Counted from the first letter of the stretch, positions 55,311 through 64,000 are shown. The stretch is 64,000 bases of DNA from Desertibacillus haloalkaliphilus (GCF_019039105.1 NZ_JAHPIV010000007.1:1-64000), one strand, 5' to 3'. Program-made: numbers and translations. Notes: a model not told the origin generated them from the letters alone.

Positions 55311-56360
55311 TTATGTAACCACCTCAGTAATAAAGACTGTGGTCGCTTTGGCTAGATCGAGTTCTTTTATTTCATAGTCATCGGCACTACCATGAATCTT
55401 GTACGTCCTCACGATAGGGCGTTGTGGAAGACCTGTATGTTGCCCAACAACAACTCCTGTCTCTCCTGTTGATAGTTTGACTTGACTACCAGTAGGATAA
55501 AACGCCACCGCACGCAAAAAGCGCCACACAACTGGATGCGAGAAACGAATGTTGGTTAACCCCATAATTTCCTCACACGCTTCGTACGGATGTAACCGTC
55601 GAGCCCCAGTTTCAGATGAAATCAAGTTATCATAATGATTTGTCACTGCAACAATCTTTGATAACACATGAATATCTTTATCACCTAACTGCCGCGGGCT
55701 TCCACTACCGTCAACGTGCTCATGATGCGTTAACGCAATATGAGCAGATAATGTACTAATCTCTTTGTTCTTTCGTAACAAATTGAAACCTTTCCATGTG
55801 TGGTCATTAAGGTCACCTTGCCCATCATTCCCTTTTGCAGTTGAATCATTATCAATAACTTTGCCGATATCATGAAGCAATGCCCCAATAGCTAATTCTT
55901 GGAGCTTCGTTCGATCTAGACCAACCTTTAAGCCAATAATCACAGACATGATACAAACATTAACAGAATGAACAAACAACTCATTATCTTCCGTGCGTAT
56001 ATCTGTTAGTGTGATAAGGAGGTCTTGATTTTCAAAAATCTCATCAATAATCGATTTTATCGTTGTTGTAATCGCCTTTCCATTCAACTGTTGGTGTCCA
56101 TTTTGAACATATTGATAGGATTCAGACAAAGTCGTTATAGCTTTGCGCTTCGTTTTCTCGGAAATAACTTCCTCCACTTCAATATCATTAAAACGGTCGT
56201 CTTTTAAATAAATTGCGTGAACACCCATATGGCGTAATTTCGAGAGCAAACCTATCGTCAATTGCACACCCTCATGAAGTAAAATCCGTCCATCACTAGC
56301 GTAGATGTTACGTCCTAAGTAATCTCCTTGCTGAACTTGATCAATGGCAGTATAAATCAT
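55311..56360 (-). CDS. HD-GYP-type phosphodiesterase-like protein with a degenerate GYP motif
   Basis: 349 residues. N-terminal part (about 1-95) has a short beta-rich segment. The HD domain carries ALLHDIGKV (about 165), HTWKGFNLL (about 189), ALTHHEHVDGSGSP (about 213) and VAVTNHYDNL (about 241). In canonical HD-GYP enzymes HHExxDGxGYP is followed by degradation of c-di-GMP; here Tyr is replaced by Ser (GSP). Metal ligands look intact, so it may have altered activity. Start ATG 56360 follows AAGGA at 8 nt. Confidence 0.87.
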   Translation of the reverse strand: MIYTAIDQVQQGDYLGRNIYASDGRILLHEGVQLTIGLLSKLRHMGVHAIYLKDDRFNDIEVEEVISEKTKRKAITTLSESYQYVQNGHQQLNGKAITTTIKSIIDEIFENQDLLITLTDIRTEDNELFVHSVNVCIMSVIIGLKVGLDRTKLQELAIGALLHDIGKVIDNDSTAKGNDGQGDLNDHTWKGFNLLRKNKEISTLSAHIALTHHEHVDGSGSPRQLGDKDIHVLSKIVAVTNHYDNLISSETGARRLHPYEACEEIMGLTNIRFSHPVVWRFLRAVAFYPTGSQVKLSTGETGVVVGQHTGLPQRPIVRTYKIHGSADDYEIKELDLAKATTVFITEVVT

Positions 56361-56444
56361 CGTAATCATCCTTCATTTAATGAATTACCACCATTATAGA
56401 TGAATAGAACGAGAAATTGAATCTTTCACTACCAAGTTAACGAA

Positions 56445-56468
56445 ATCGTTGTCATTCACGATAACGAT
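56445..56468. promoter_or_regulatory. Inverted repeat in the divergent HD-GYP/MFS region
   Basis: ATCGTTGTC, 6 nt, GATAACGAT: 9-bp arms with one mismatch, flanked by further TAACGA half-sites. Candidate operator between the HD-GYP and the second MFS gene. Confidence 0.4.
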
Positions 56469-56592
56469 AACACAATTCGAAAGAATCTGAATTTTCATTT
56501 GCTGTTTACAAACAATTATAGTACGATGATTTTACCTTTGCTAACGTTATTCTATACTATCATCTATTGTACAAGTAGAAAGAGGTGAAAAA

Positions 56593-57861
56593 ATGAAGAA
56601 ATGGCATAAAGGTTGGTTAATTTTAGGACTGATCGTCTTATCTGTATTATCTTGCTTAGGTTTTGGTCGTTTTTCATTTGGTGCGATCTTGCCATTTATG
56701 AAAGAAGGTTTATCTTTAGATTATCGCGATACAGGGTTAATAGCCTCTTCGATTTTTTTTGGCTACCTAATCGCTGTAACGATTGTGGGTTTCTTTGTTA
56801 TTCGTTTTACCGCTAAGGCCGTTATCGTTGTATCCTTAACGATCATTGCGCTAGCCATGGTGATCACCGCACAAGCACAAGGATTTTGGATGGCCTATCT
56901 CGGTTGTTTTTTAATCGGTATCGGGACTGGTGGAGCATATGTTCCATCTTTAGGCTTAATTGGTCAATGGTTTACACAAAAAAAACGTGGTATGGCGATG
57001 GGAATTGCGATGGCAGGTTCAGGAATTGGCATTGTATTTAGTGGTCTCATCGTTCCAGTTCTCGTTACTGAAAATGGCGTAGATGGTTGGAGAATCAGTT
57101 GGTATGTACTAGCAACCCTTATTATCGGGATTGCAATGTTGAACTTTTTTCTTTTACGCAATCGCCCCGAGGACGCCTCCCTTCAACCGATTGGCCCAAA
57201 AGAAACAGCTAGAAAGCAGAACGATACAAAATCAAATCAAATTGAAACAACGACAGTCTATCGTAATAAAACGCTATGGCTGATCGGACTAATTTACCTA
57301 TTTTGGGGGTTTAGCTATTTAAGCTTTTCAACATTTTTAGTGGATTATTTAATTTCAGATCGCAGCTTTACTGACAATCGGGCAGGAACCTTCTTTGCAA
57401 TTGGAGGGCTTGCTAGTATCATAAGTGGCTTTATTTGGGGCGCCGTCTCCGATCGTATTGGTCGAATGGCATCCTTATCGATTGTCCTTTTTATTCAATT
57501 CCTCGTCCTCCTGGGATTAAGCTTTACAACAAGCCCGTTCGTTATATTATCACTTATTATTAGTTATGGAATCACACTTTGGGGTGTTCCTACAGTGATG
57601 AATGCGAGCGTTGGTGATTATATCGCTCCATCATATGTGCCTGTTGCGATGGGATTTATTACATTATTTTTCAGTATCGGACAACTGATTTCACCGGTCA
57701 TTACTGGTTATTTAATCGAGTTTAGCCAATCATATTTCAGCGCCTTCCTTCTCGCTACGCTTATCAGTTTCATCGCGTCCATTAGTGCCTATAAACTACA
57801 CCGTAACGAAGTAAATCAAGCTACCATTGAGCTCGAGACAAAGTCTGTATCAATGAAATAA
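56593..57861 (+). CDS. MFS transporter
   Basis: 422 residues with 12 predicted membrane helices and a polar central loop (GPKETARKQNDTKSNQIETTTVYRN, about 205-230). Motif GRFSFGAILPFMKEGLSLDYRDTGLIASSIFFGYL and WGAVSDRIGRMASLS (about 282) fit the YbfB/YjiJ-like or OFA-type MFS carriers. Substrate unknown. SD AAAGAGGTG. It stands alone with a strong terminator. Confidence 0.88.
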   Translation: MKKWHKGWLILGLIVLSVLSCLGFGRFSFGAILPFMKEGLSLDYRDTGLIASSIFFGYLIAVTIVGFFVIRFTAKAVIVVSLTIIALAMVITAQAQGFWMAYLGCFLIGIGTGGAYVPSLGLIGQWFTQKKRGMAMGIAMAGSGIGIVFSGLIVPVLVTENGVDGWRISWYVLATLIIGIAMLNFFLLRNRPEDASLQPIGPKETARKQNDTKSNQIETTTVYRNKTLWLIGLIYLFWGFSYLSFSTFLVDYLISDRSFTDNRAGTFFAIGGLASIISGFIWGAVSDRIGRMASLSIVLFIQFLVLLGLSFTTSPFVILSLIISYGITLWGVPTVMNASVGDYIAPSYVPVAMGFITLFFSIGQLISPVITGYLIEFSQSYFSAFLLATLISFIASISAYKLHRNEVNQATIELETKSVSMK

Positions 57862-57865
57862 ACCA

Positions 57866-57898
57866 AAGTGAGGAGCTAATCAAAAAAGCCCCTCACTT
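57866..57898. terminator. Bidirectional terminator after the second MFS gene
   Basis: AAGTGAGG-GCT, loop with A-run, AGC-CCTCACTT. Confidence 0.75.
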
Positions 57899-57923
57899 CT
57901 CTTATTTACATATTCCTTTTTAC

Positions 57924-58115
57924 TTAGAATATAAACCAAGATCCGCTAAATAGACAGGTGAATCCAGTTATGCCATATTGAACGGACTGCTTGCGATATT
58001 TCTTTACCAAGTCTGGTTTTGATACGGAAAATGAGTACTTAAAATAATTCGCCATTGCAAAAAGTAATAATACACCTGCCATAATCAAGCCAAACTGAAT
58101 ACCTGCCACATACAT
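57924..58115 (-). CDS. Small membrane protein following the HPr-like gene
   Basis: 63 residues. One N-terminal membrane helix (MYVAGIQFGLIMAGVLLLFAMANYF), a basic cytosolic loop (KPDLVKKYRKQS), and a second, short hydrophobic end (YGITGFTCLFSGSWFIF). No family recognised. Excellent SD (AAGGAGGG, 6 nt). Only 23 nt separate it from the HPr-like stop, so it is very likely co-transcribed and could be its membrane partner. A longer frame extends upstream to 58205 into the HPr-like gene in another frame; I reject it. Confidence 0.65.
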   Translation of the reverse strand: MYVAGIQFGLIMAGVLLLFAMANYFKYSFSVSKPDLVKKYRKQSVQYGITGFTCLFSGSWFIF

Positions 58116-58138
58116 TGATGATCCCTCCTTATGTTTTT

Positions 58139-58543
58139 TTAATGACGATGACTTTTTGTTGTCTTCAAGTATGATTTTGCTATCGAGTGAATTTCTGGTG
58201 TCCAAGAAGACAGCGAATGTATCATCGCTTTATTGACCTGCTGAACACCTTCATCATGATAATAATCATAATGGCGTTTGTTGTTTTCTATATTTTCTAA
58301 AAATTTAGTTAATTTGTCAAGGGCATCGCTTGCGTCATCTCCTCGTGCAATGATCTCACACTTTTCCCCTACTTTTGTCATGATCAATAAAGACATGACC
58401 CCTAATATACTTTTGCCATTGGACGTTTGATTATTTTTGGAAAAGGAAATACTACTCTCAAATTGATCTGCCAACATCACTAGTTCGATGACTTTATGAA
58501 CCGTTAACCCTCTAAACATCGTGATTGTTGCTTTCCTCTCCAT
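58139..58543 (-). CDS. HPr-like regulatory protein lacking the catalytic histidine
   Basis: 134 residues. About 1-87 aligns with HPr/Crh: GLTVHKVIELV for the HPr active-site loop GIHARPATVLV, and NGKSILGVMSLLI for NLKSIMGVMSLGI. His15 is replaced by Thr14 and Arg17 by His16, so PEP-dependent phosphotransfer is not expected. Ser46 is kept as Ser45, the HPr-kinase site and CcpA-contact region. A 45-residue extension follows (HYDYYHDEGVQQVNKAMIHSLSSWTPEIHSIAK), absent from HPr. It resembles a Crh-like signal protein. The leader contains a palindrome and terminator-like hairpin. Confidence 0.75.
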   Translation of the reverse strand: MERKATITMFRGLTVHKVIELVMLADQFESSISFSKNNQTSNGKSILGVMSLLIMTKVGEKCEIIARGDDASDALDKLTKFLENIENNKRHYDYYHDEGVQQVNKAMIHSLSSWTPEIHSIAKSYLKTTKSHRH

Positions 58544-58663
58544 AGCTACCCCCCTTATTTTTTAAAAGAGCATGATTCATGTTCTTTAATTATAAGTTTA
58601 TTATGCCAATTACCAATCTTCCATAAAATTGTTAGATCATCTCACACCTTTTTTAACAAAAAG

Positions 58664-58697
58664 CTGTCCAAAAAGAGGGTTACCCTCTATTGAACAG
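58664..58697 (-). promoter_or_regulatory. Terminator-like hairpin in the leader of the HPr-like gene
   Basis: AGAGGGT (58674-58680) pairs with ACCCTCT (58682-58688), and outer CTGT-CAA pairs with TTG-ACAG. On the minus strand it is followed by TTTTTGGACAGCTTTTTG. No minus-strand gene ends here, so it may be an attenuator. Confidence 0.5.
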
Positions 58698-58701
58698 TTC
58701 T

Positions 58702-58721
58702 AAACATATATTTATATGTTT
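58702..58721. promoter_or_regulatory. Perfect 9-2-9 palindrome upstream of the HPr-like gene
   Basis: AAACATATA-TT-TATATGTTT lies right beside the attenuator-like hairpin. Candidate operator or structural element between the divergent HPr-like and chemotaxis genes. Confidence 0.5.
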
Positions 58722-58956
58722 AACTATATTGCGGGCGCATGTTTTTACGTTTGTTTACCTGCTGCTCTGCATCTAGTGCTGCAATGGATCATCTGCTACC
58801 TTACTCCTCAACTATAAATTATGACTTACGTTTTGATTATTTCTACCTAAAACCGATAATAAATCTCGTAGAATATGATAAACTGTTCATAAAAAGAGAA
58901 TTTGTTCGATTTACAATAACATTCTCTAAAACTATTCCGAACTGGGGGGAGCTCCT

Positions 58957-59913
58957 TTGTTATTATCAAAGGGAACAAAAGAACTAAAATTAGAAAACGA
59001 AAGGTTAAAAGAGAGAATTTCTGACCTTGAATCCTTATATGAAAAAAAGCATAACGAAACTGATCAACTTTTATCCGAGCTATCTGATAATTTACAAACG
59101 ATTATATCTGACCATGAAAATGTCAATGATCAGCACGGGCAGTTACGTACGATTGTCAACACGATTAAAGACCGTTTTCATACAGTTGAAAACATTAGCA
59201 ATGACTTAAGTGATAACTCACAACTTATGGCTCAAAAAGGACAATCGTTAATCCAATCAACAGATGAAATGGTTGTCAAATCAAATGAAGGTCAAGAGGC
59301 TGTAGAAAAAATCCAAGCTTTGATTACACGGCTAGGGGAAGAATCAAAAGAAACCGCAAACAGCATGTCTAAACTAGGATCCCGTTCAAAAGAGATTGAG
59401 GGGATCGTCAAAGTCATAAATGAAATCGCTGAACAAACCAACCTCCTTGCCTTAAATGCCTCAATTGAAGCTGCGAGAGCTGGGGAGCACGGTAAAGGCT
59501 TCGCAGTTGTTGCCAATGAAGTTCGTAAACTAGCTGAAAATACAGCCCAAAGCACCAAAAGCATTGATGAACTGATTAAACATATTCAAGTCGAAACCGA
59601 AAAAGCGATGAAAGACTCAACGAATACATTAACAGCCGTGAATGAAGGAATTGAACACAGCAATACAACATCAAAGAGCATTAACGAGATTTTAGAAGCG
59701 ACTCAACTTGTTAAATCAGAAGTATCAGATGTACTCGAAACCATCCATTCACAAGAGCAATTAAGTACCGATACGATTAAAGAAATCCATGCCACAAAAG
59801 ATACATTTGAAGAAGCCAATCAATTAATTATTAAACATATTGATGATGCAGCCCATGTCGATGAAAAGCTAAAAGATGGCGTCAATGAATTACGTCGAAA
59901 AGAAGACGAATAG
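58957..59913 (+). CDS. Soluble methyl-accepting chemotaxis-type receptor
   Basis: 318 residues, no membrane segment. N-terminal coiled coil (about 5-50; [20 protein letters not shown]), then a methyl-accepting domain whose tip [41 protein letters not shown] (about 162-202) binds CheA/CheW. The domain is short and lacks a ligand-binding part, like B. subtilis YfmS. The helical C-terminus has many Glu/Gln sites that could be methylated. TTG start with GGGGGGAG. A 7-bp hairpin (58895-58927) lies just upstream. Confidence 0.88.
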   Translation: MLLSKGTKELKLENERLKERISDLESLYEKKHNETDQLLSELSDNLQTIISDHENVNDQHGQLRTIVNTIKDRFHTVENISNDLSDNSQLMAQKGQSLIQSTDEMVVKSNEGQEAVEKIQALITRLGEESKETANSMSKLGSRSKEIEGIVKVINEIAEQTNLLALNASIEAARAGEHGKGFAVVANEVRKLAENTAQSTKSIDELIKHIQVETEKAMKDSTNTLTAVNEGIEHSNTTSKSINEILEATQLVKSEVSDVLETIHSQEQLSTDTIKEIHATKDTFEEANQLIIKHIDDAAHVDEKLKDGVNELRRKEDE

Positions 59914-59917
59914 ACCT

Positions 59918-59954
59918 AAAAAACCTATTGATTTTAGTGCATCAATAGGTTTTT
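59918..59954. terminator. Bidirectional terminator between the chemotaxis and MscS genes
   Basis: AAAAAACCTATTGAT, 8-nt loop, ATCAATAGGTTTTT. Confidence 0.85.
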
Positions 59955-59962
59955 CTATAGAT

Positions 59963-61072
59963 TTAATTTGATTCTTTCTCAGCTTCTGCTGTTAACGCTT
60001 CAAGATCAAAACCTTTCTCAACATACAAGCTTCGACTTGGGAAGGCAACAGAGACTCCCTCTTTTTCTAATATACCCATAATCTCTAAATTAACTGCTTC
60101 TTTTACAGCTAAATACTCTCCCCAGTTGGTCGTTTTCGTAAAGAAGTAAAGGAATAGATCTAGACTGCTATCGTTAAATTTATCAAATGTAACGAAAATG
60201 ACTTCTTGGTCTATATCATCGCGCCCGCGAAGCATCTCTTCAATCTTATGGACACATGCTTCTACCTTTTCTTTCGGCGTTGAATACATCACACCAAGAT
60301 GAAACGTAATTCGGCGTTTCCCCATTTGCGTCCAGTTGGTAATTGCTTCGTTTGCAAGGGTCGAGTTAGGGACTGTCACAACAGCATCGGCAAATGTTCT
60401 TATTTTGGTACTGCGAAATGTAATATCTTCGACGGTCCCCTCAACACTCGGTGTATGGATCCAATCTCCTTTTGCAAATGGCTTTTCTGTAATGATAATG
60501 ATCCCGCCAAAGAAATTTCCGATCGTATCTTGAGCTGCTAGTGCAAACGCTAAGCCACCTAAGCCAAGACCGGCAACAAATCCATTTACATCATACCCCC
60601 ATTCTCCGGCGATAATGCTCAAGAATAGTGCAACAATCAAAAACCGGGAGAATTTTGACAAAAATGGGATTAGCATGCTATCTCCGTCAAGATCCAGTTT
60701 AGCACCAACCTTTGCAAAGAAACTCGAGGACTCCGAGGCAAAATTATAAAGCCCCCAGCCGATACAGAGGATGATAATCGTTCGGTACAATTTCGTAATC
60801 CCTACCATCGTCTCAGCAGACAATGGTAAATAGAGTAAAGACAGGTATATCCCCACGAAAACAAAGAAGACCCGCAATGGCTTCTCAAACGCTAATAACA
60901 CATTCGTAAACACATCTGTTGGGGCTTTCCGTGATAATTTAATAATTAGTTTAAAAATGTACCTTGTAAAAATCTTACGAAACACTAAAAATAAAATAAA
61001 AATCCCAAGAGCAATCCCAATATCAAACCAAGGAATAGCTAATAGATAGTCTTCAAACCACGTGTAATCCAA
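59963..61072 (-). CDS. Mechanosensitive channel (MscS family, long type)
   Basis: 369 residues with about five membrane helices before the pore. The MscS core GFVAGLGLGGLAFALAAQDTIGNFFGGIIIITEKPFAKGDWIHT (about 168-212) is clear, followed by the beta domain and cytosolic cage. Two extra helices at the N-terminus place it with YnaI/YhdY-type channels. With ykuT it gives the cell two tension-gated valves in this window. SD GAGGGTTACA. Convergent with the soluble receptor gene. Confidence 0.9.
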   Translation of the reverse strand: MDYTWFEDYLLAIPWFDIGIALGIFILFLVFRKIFTRYIFKLIIKLSRKAPTDVFTNVLLAFEKPLRVFFVFVGIYLSLLYLPLSAETMVGITKLYRTIIILCIGWGLYNFASESSSFFAKVGAKLDLDGDSMLIPFLSKFSRFLIVALFLSIIAGEWGYDVNGFVAGLGLGGLAFALAAQDTIGNFFGGIIIITEKPFAKGDWIHTPSVEGTVEDITFRSTKIRTFADAVVTVPNSTLANEAITNWTQMGKRRITFHLGVMYSTPKEKVEACVHKIEEMLRGRDDIDQEVIFVTFDKFNDSSLDLFLYFFTKTTNWGEYLAVKEAVNLEIMGILEKEGVSVAFPSRSLYVEKGFDLEALTAEAEKESN

Positions 61073-61185
61073 TTGTAACCCTCATTCCATAATCATTTGT
61101 GCATGTCTTATTTTATCATTATCTCAAAAATGATTCATTTATCCAGTATTTTATTTCGGTAAGATCATGAGGGCACTATTAGTTA

Positions 61186-62400
61186 CTATGTTTCCCACTT
61201 ATAATTAGCTATTCCAAACGCCTCGCCTATATCCATAACACCAGTAGTAGAACCCTCATGATCAAGGTATCGAGAGGATTCAATAAGAAGTGTTTTTATT
61301 GCATCAGGTGTTGCAGAAGGAAAAGCCTCTTTAAGCAGAGCGATTGCTCCTGAACAAATTCCTGTCGCCATCGATGTACCAGATAGTGATAGATAGTTAC
61401 GACCAATCATCTCCGTTGCTGCTGATACATTCGCCAGCGTTGATTCCGGTGCTAATAAACTAACAACATCAAACCCTGGGACAAGTACATCTGGCTTATC
61501 AAGTCCATCAACGGTTGGTGGCCGACTACTAAACCGAGCTAACGTATGCTCACGGAGATTAAGAGAGCCTTGATCATTCGTTGCCCCGACCGTGATAATT
61601 GTTGGTTCGATTCCTGGTGTAACAATTGAGCCACCAGTTCCAGAGTTACCAGCAGCAGCGACGACAACAACCCCACTTATCCATGCTTTTCTGCATGCAG
61701 CCGTAAGTGGGTCATGCCTATAAGAGGTAGAAGGATTCGCACCAAGAGAGACATTCATAATTTGAATTCCATAGCGACTACGGTTTTCAATGACCCAATC
61801 AATTCCTGCAATAATAGAGGAAATTGTACCTCCCCCTTGTTTATTAAGAACTTTCACTCCAATGAGATTTGCTCTAGGTGAAGGGCCTCTATACGTACCG
61901 TTTGAACTCCTTCCATTTCCTGCAGCACACCCGGCAACATGGGTGCCGTGTCCATGATCATCATAAGCCTCACTTCTATCATTAATAAAATCTTTAAAAG
62001 CAATCAATCGATTTGTTGGAGTGATCAAATCACGATGAGGGTATATACCGGTATCTAGAACTGCAATCCCAACATCGTTACCTGTCACCCCAACCCTTTG
62101 CCCTACATTAACCGCTCCAATCGCAGGCGTTGCCACATCTAACACCGCTTTTACTGGATAATCAAAACAAATATATTGAATATCTGGGTGTCGCTGCAGA
62201 TCTTCTATCGTTGTTCTACAATAGCTACCCGTCATCATTTTTAAGCCACGTAGTGAAGATCGATGTTGATCTCTCTTCCTTAAGCGACAATAATCGTTTA
62301 TATGACAAGAAGAGACAGTGTCTTTTAATGTGATGACGACGGGAATAACCTCCGCCTCATTATGAGATAGCATCTGCATGACCTTTTTATCCGTCTTCAT
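61186..62400 (-). CDS. Subtilisin-family serine protease (AprX-like)
   Basis: 404 residues. Catalytic triad: Asp in GIAVLDTGIYPH (about 129), His in DDHGHGTHVAG (about 163) and Ser in LSGTSMATG (about 347); oxyanion Asn in AAAGNSG. A prodomain-like part (about 1-100) precedes it. There is no signal peptide, and the layout resembles the intracellular serine protease AprX. The ATG at 62400 has AAGGAGG at 5 nt; a longer frame to 62442 adds 14 residues without support. Expected in the cytosol during stationary phase. Confidence 0.92.
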   Translation of the reverse strand: MKTDKKVMQMLSHNEAEVIPVVITLKDTVSSCHINDYCRLRKRDQHRSSLRGLKMMTGSYCRTTIEDLQRHPDIQYICFDYPVKAVLDVATPAIGAVNVGQRVGVTGNDVGIAVLDTGIYPHRDLITPTNRLIAFKDFINDRSEAYDDHGHGTHVAGCAAGNGRSSNGTYRGPSPRANLIGVKVLNKQGGGTISSIIAGIDWVIENRSRYGIQIMNVSLGANPSTSYRHDPLTAACRKAWISGVVVVAAAGNSGTGGSIVTPGIEPTIITVGATNDQGSLNLREHTLARFSSRPPTVDGLDKPDVLVPGFDVVSLLAPESTLANVSAATEMIGRNYLSLSGTSMATGICSGAIALLKEAFPSATPDAIKTLLIESSRYLDHEGSTTGVMDIGEAFGIANYKWET

Positions 62401-62547
62401 ACTAGCCTCCTTCCCCCGTATCTTAAATGTTTTGACATACATCTCGAGGGATCATAAATTATCTTCTTTTTATACCATGCAATGAATAGCCATATGGAAA
62501 CGGTCAGAAGCGGAAACAACAGATTCCTTCTATTCTCGAATAGAAAA

Positions 62548-62592
62548 CAAAAAAAAGGCTCCAAAGGTATACTTCTCACCTATGGAACCTAT
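62548..62592 (-). terminator. Terminator of htpG
   Basis: AGGTTCC-AGGT pairs with ACCT-GGAGCCT on the minus strand, followed by a nine-T run. Confidence 0.8.
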
Positions 62593-62602
62593 CTAAAGAA
62601 TG

Positions 62603-64000
62603 TTAAACCATGACTTTACATATATTATTTGAAAACTCAACAGGATCTTCTACTGGCAATCCTTCAATCATACATGCTTGATTATATAATAAGTTTGTAT
62701 AAAGCTTAACTTTCCCCTTGTCATTTTCAAACGCCTCTTTCACCGAATGAAACACATCGTGCCCTGTATTAATTTCTAATACCTTATCTGCCTTGATATG
62801 TTGGTTATCAGGCATCGCCTGAATCACTTTTTCCATTTCAATACTCACGTCACCTTCACTCGCCAAACAAACCGGATGATTTTTTAATCGCTTCGAAACA
62901 CGCACATCCTTGACTTTGCCTGCTAGTGTTTCTTTCATGAGATCAAATATTTCTTTGTACTCTTCTGCTTCAGCTTCTGTATTCGCATCGTTTTCATCAG
63001 CTTCAATCCCTAAATCCCCACTTGCAACGGATTTGAATTCTTTATCTTTGTAACTCATCAACACCTTAATCGCAAACTCATCGATATCTTCGGTGAAATA
63101 AAGAATCTCATAACCTTTATCTGCAACTAGCTCTGTTTGTGGTAGTTTTTCGATACGGTCATACGATTCACCCGTTGCATAATAAATATACTTTTGGTCG
63201 TCAGACATTCTTGACACATACTCATCTAGCGTCACGAGTTGCTTTTCTGTTGACGAATAGAACATCAGTAAATCTTGAAGAACATCCTTGTCACTACCAA
63301 AGTTGCTATACACACCAAATTTTAATTGGCGTCCAAACGATTCATAGAACTTTTTATAGTCCTCTCGTTCATTTTTCAGCAATCGCTGCAATTCACTTTT
63401 AATTTTATTTTTAATGTTTTTGGCAATTTGCTTTAATTGACGATCGTGTTGAAGCATTTCACGGGAAATATTGAGCGATAAATCCTCTGAATCAACCATA
63501 CCTTTGACAAAGCTAAAGTAATCCGGGAGTAAGTCCGCACATTTATCCATAATCAATACGCCATTTGAATAAAGCTCTAAGCCTTTTTCATACTCCTTCG
63601 TATAATAATCAAAAGGAATCGTCTCAGGGATAAATAAAATCGCATTATAACGTAGCATTCCATCGACGCTAATATGAACATGTTTTATCGGCTTGTCAAA
63701 CCCATAGCGTTTCTCTTGATAAAAGTTCTCGTAATCTTCATCGGTGAGCTCACTTTTGTTTTTTCTCCAAATCGGAACCATACTATTGACGACTTGTTCC
63801 TCTCGAACTTCTTCGTACTCATCATCGCTACCTTCTTTTTTCTTTCTTGTTGTCACATCCATTTTTATTGGGTAGCGGATGAAATCGGAATATTTTTTTA
63901 CAATCTGTTGCAGGCGATGTTCCTCTAGGTATTCATCAAAGCGCTCATCTTCGCTATTTTCTTTTACCTTCAATATCACTTCTGTTCCGACTTCATCCTT
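62603..64000 (-). CDS. htpG: Molecular chaperone HtpG (5' part beyond the window)
   Basis: The C-terminal approximately 465 residues of an Hsp90. Visible parts start at [15 protein letters not shown], the last strand of the N-terminal ATPase domain. The middle domain ([65 protein letters not shown], the ATP-contacting Arg region) and the C-terminal dimerisation domain follow. The reading frame stays open to base 64000. The full protein should be about 625 residues. Its terminator is intact. Confidence 0.95.
   Translation of the reverse strand, partial: KDEVGTEVILKVKENSEDERFDEYLEEHRLQQIVKKYSDFIRYPIKMDVTTRKKKEGSDDEYEEVREEQVVNSMVPIWRKNKSELTDEDYENFYQEKRYGFDKPIKHVHISVDGMLRYNAILFIPETIPFDYYTKEYEKGLELYSNGVLIMDKCADLLPDYFSFVKGMVDSEDLSLNISREMLQHDRQLKQIAKNIKNKIKSELQRLLKNEREDYKKFYESFGRQLKFGVYSNFGSDKDVLQDLLMFYSSTEKQLVTLDEYVSRMSDDQKYIYYATGESYDRIEKLPQTELVADKGYEILYFTEDIDEFAIKVLMSYKDKEFKSVASGDLGIEADENDANTEAEAEEYKEIFDLMKETLAGKVKDVRVSKRLKNHPVCLASEGDVSIEMEKVIQAMPDNQHIKADKVLEINTGHDVFHSVKEAFENDKGKVKLYTNLLYNQACMIEGLPVEDPVEFSNNICKVMV

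Noticed and set aside
58840-58862. Possible SigD promoter (ACCGATAA) for the chemotaxis-type receptor
   Set aside because: The -10-like octamer fits at six of eight positions but no TAAA lies 15 bp upstream.
58739-58987. An 82-codon plus-strand frame before the chemotaxis gene
   Set aside because: Biased composition, no ribosome site, and it overlaps the leader and start of the real gene.

Overview
The window reads as a chromosomal segment of a low-GC Gram-positive endospore former of the family Bacillaceae, most likely an alkaliphilic or halotolerant relative of Bacillus halodurans. I base this on gene content and on gene order, which follows the B. subtilis ktrC-rnjA-rpoY-ykrA-def-ykyA-pdhABCD-(SR1)-speA-yktA-yktB-ykzI-yktC-yla-pycA block, read here in reverse. 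Sporulation-linked genes (ylaJ, a YjcZ-type peptide), a betaine/choline/carnitine-type transporter and two MscS channels fit an osmotically challenged spore former. There are no tRNA or rRNA genes, CRISPR arrays, transposases or prophage genes; this is core genome with small accessory patches.

Layout. 0-9.5 kb: pycA, ylaN, glutaminase (ylaM), ylaL, ylaK (PIN-PhoH), ylaJ, a flavin split-barrel protein, ylaI, ylaH. ftsW, which sits between ylaN and pycA in B. subtilis, is absent here. 9.5-17.6 kb: typA, ylaF, a GNAT/dehydrogenase/yktC operon, ykzI, yktB, yktA, speA and the dual-function RNA SR1 with its SR1P peptide. 17.8-25.1 kb is a variable patch between SR1 and pdhD: DUF3055, GAF-like and DUF1885 proteins, two cell-wall lipoproteins (M23 peptidase, polysaccharide deacetylase), an aromatic-acid exporter-like protein, a BCCT transporter and a thioredoxin-fold lipoprotein. 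25-36.6 kb: pdhABCD, ykyA, a YjcZ-type gene, def, ykrA, rpoY, rnjA, ktrC. 36.7-44 kb: an amidase, the ykuV-ykuU thiol system, ykuT, ykuS and a dapH-aminotransferase-dapL operon for the acetylase branch of diaminopimelate synthesis. 44-51.4 kb: an RraA-like protein, isocitrate lyase, then a TPP riboswitch controlling a thiamine-salvage operon (ylmB-tenA-thiZ-thiX-thiY). 51.5-64 kb is more mixed: a PCP_red-like small protein, MFS/LysR pair, SDR, degenerate HD-GYP, second MFS, an HPr-like protein with a small membrane protein, a soluble chemotaxis-receptor-like protein, a second MscS, an AprX-like protease and the 3' part of htpG, cut by the window edge.

How they fit together. Pyruvate metabolism is well represented: PDH feeds acetyl-CoA, pyruvate carboxylase refills oxaloacetate, isocitrate lyase opens the glyoxylate route, and SR1/SR1P ties sugar status to central metabolism through a CcpN-like operator. 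dapH-aminotransferase-dapL supplies meso-diaminopimelate for the wall that the amidase, M23 peptidase and deacetylase remodel. The salvage operon imports and rebuilds the thiamine pyrimidine under TPP control.

The least explained parts are the HPr-like protein without the catalytic His but with the regulatory Ser (58.1-58.7 kb, with a possible leader attenuator), a pair of double-hairpin intergenic elements whose stems differ but whose loops and spacers match (24.4 and 31.7 kb), a separate foldable element after rnjA (35.7 kb), and a PerR-like box on the ykuU promoter. Start codons below were re-chosen from Shine-Dalgarno spacing and family alignment where the longest reading frame looked over-extended.
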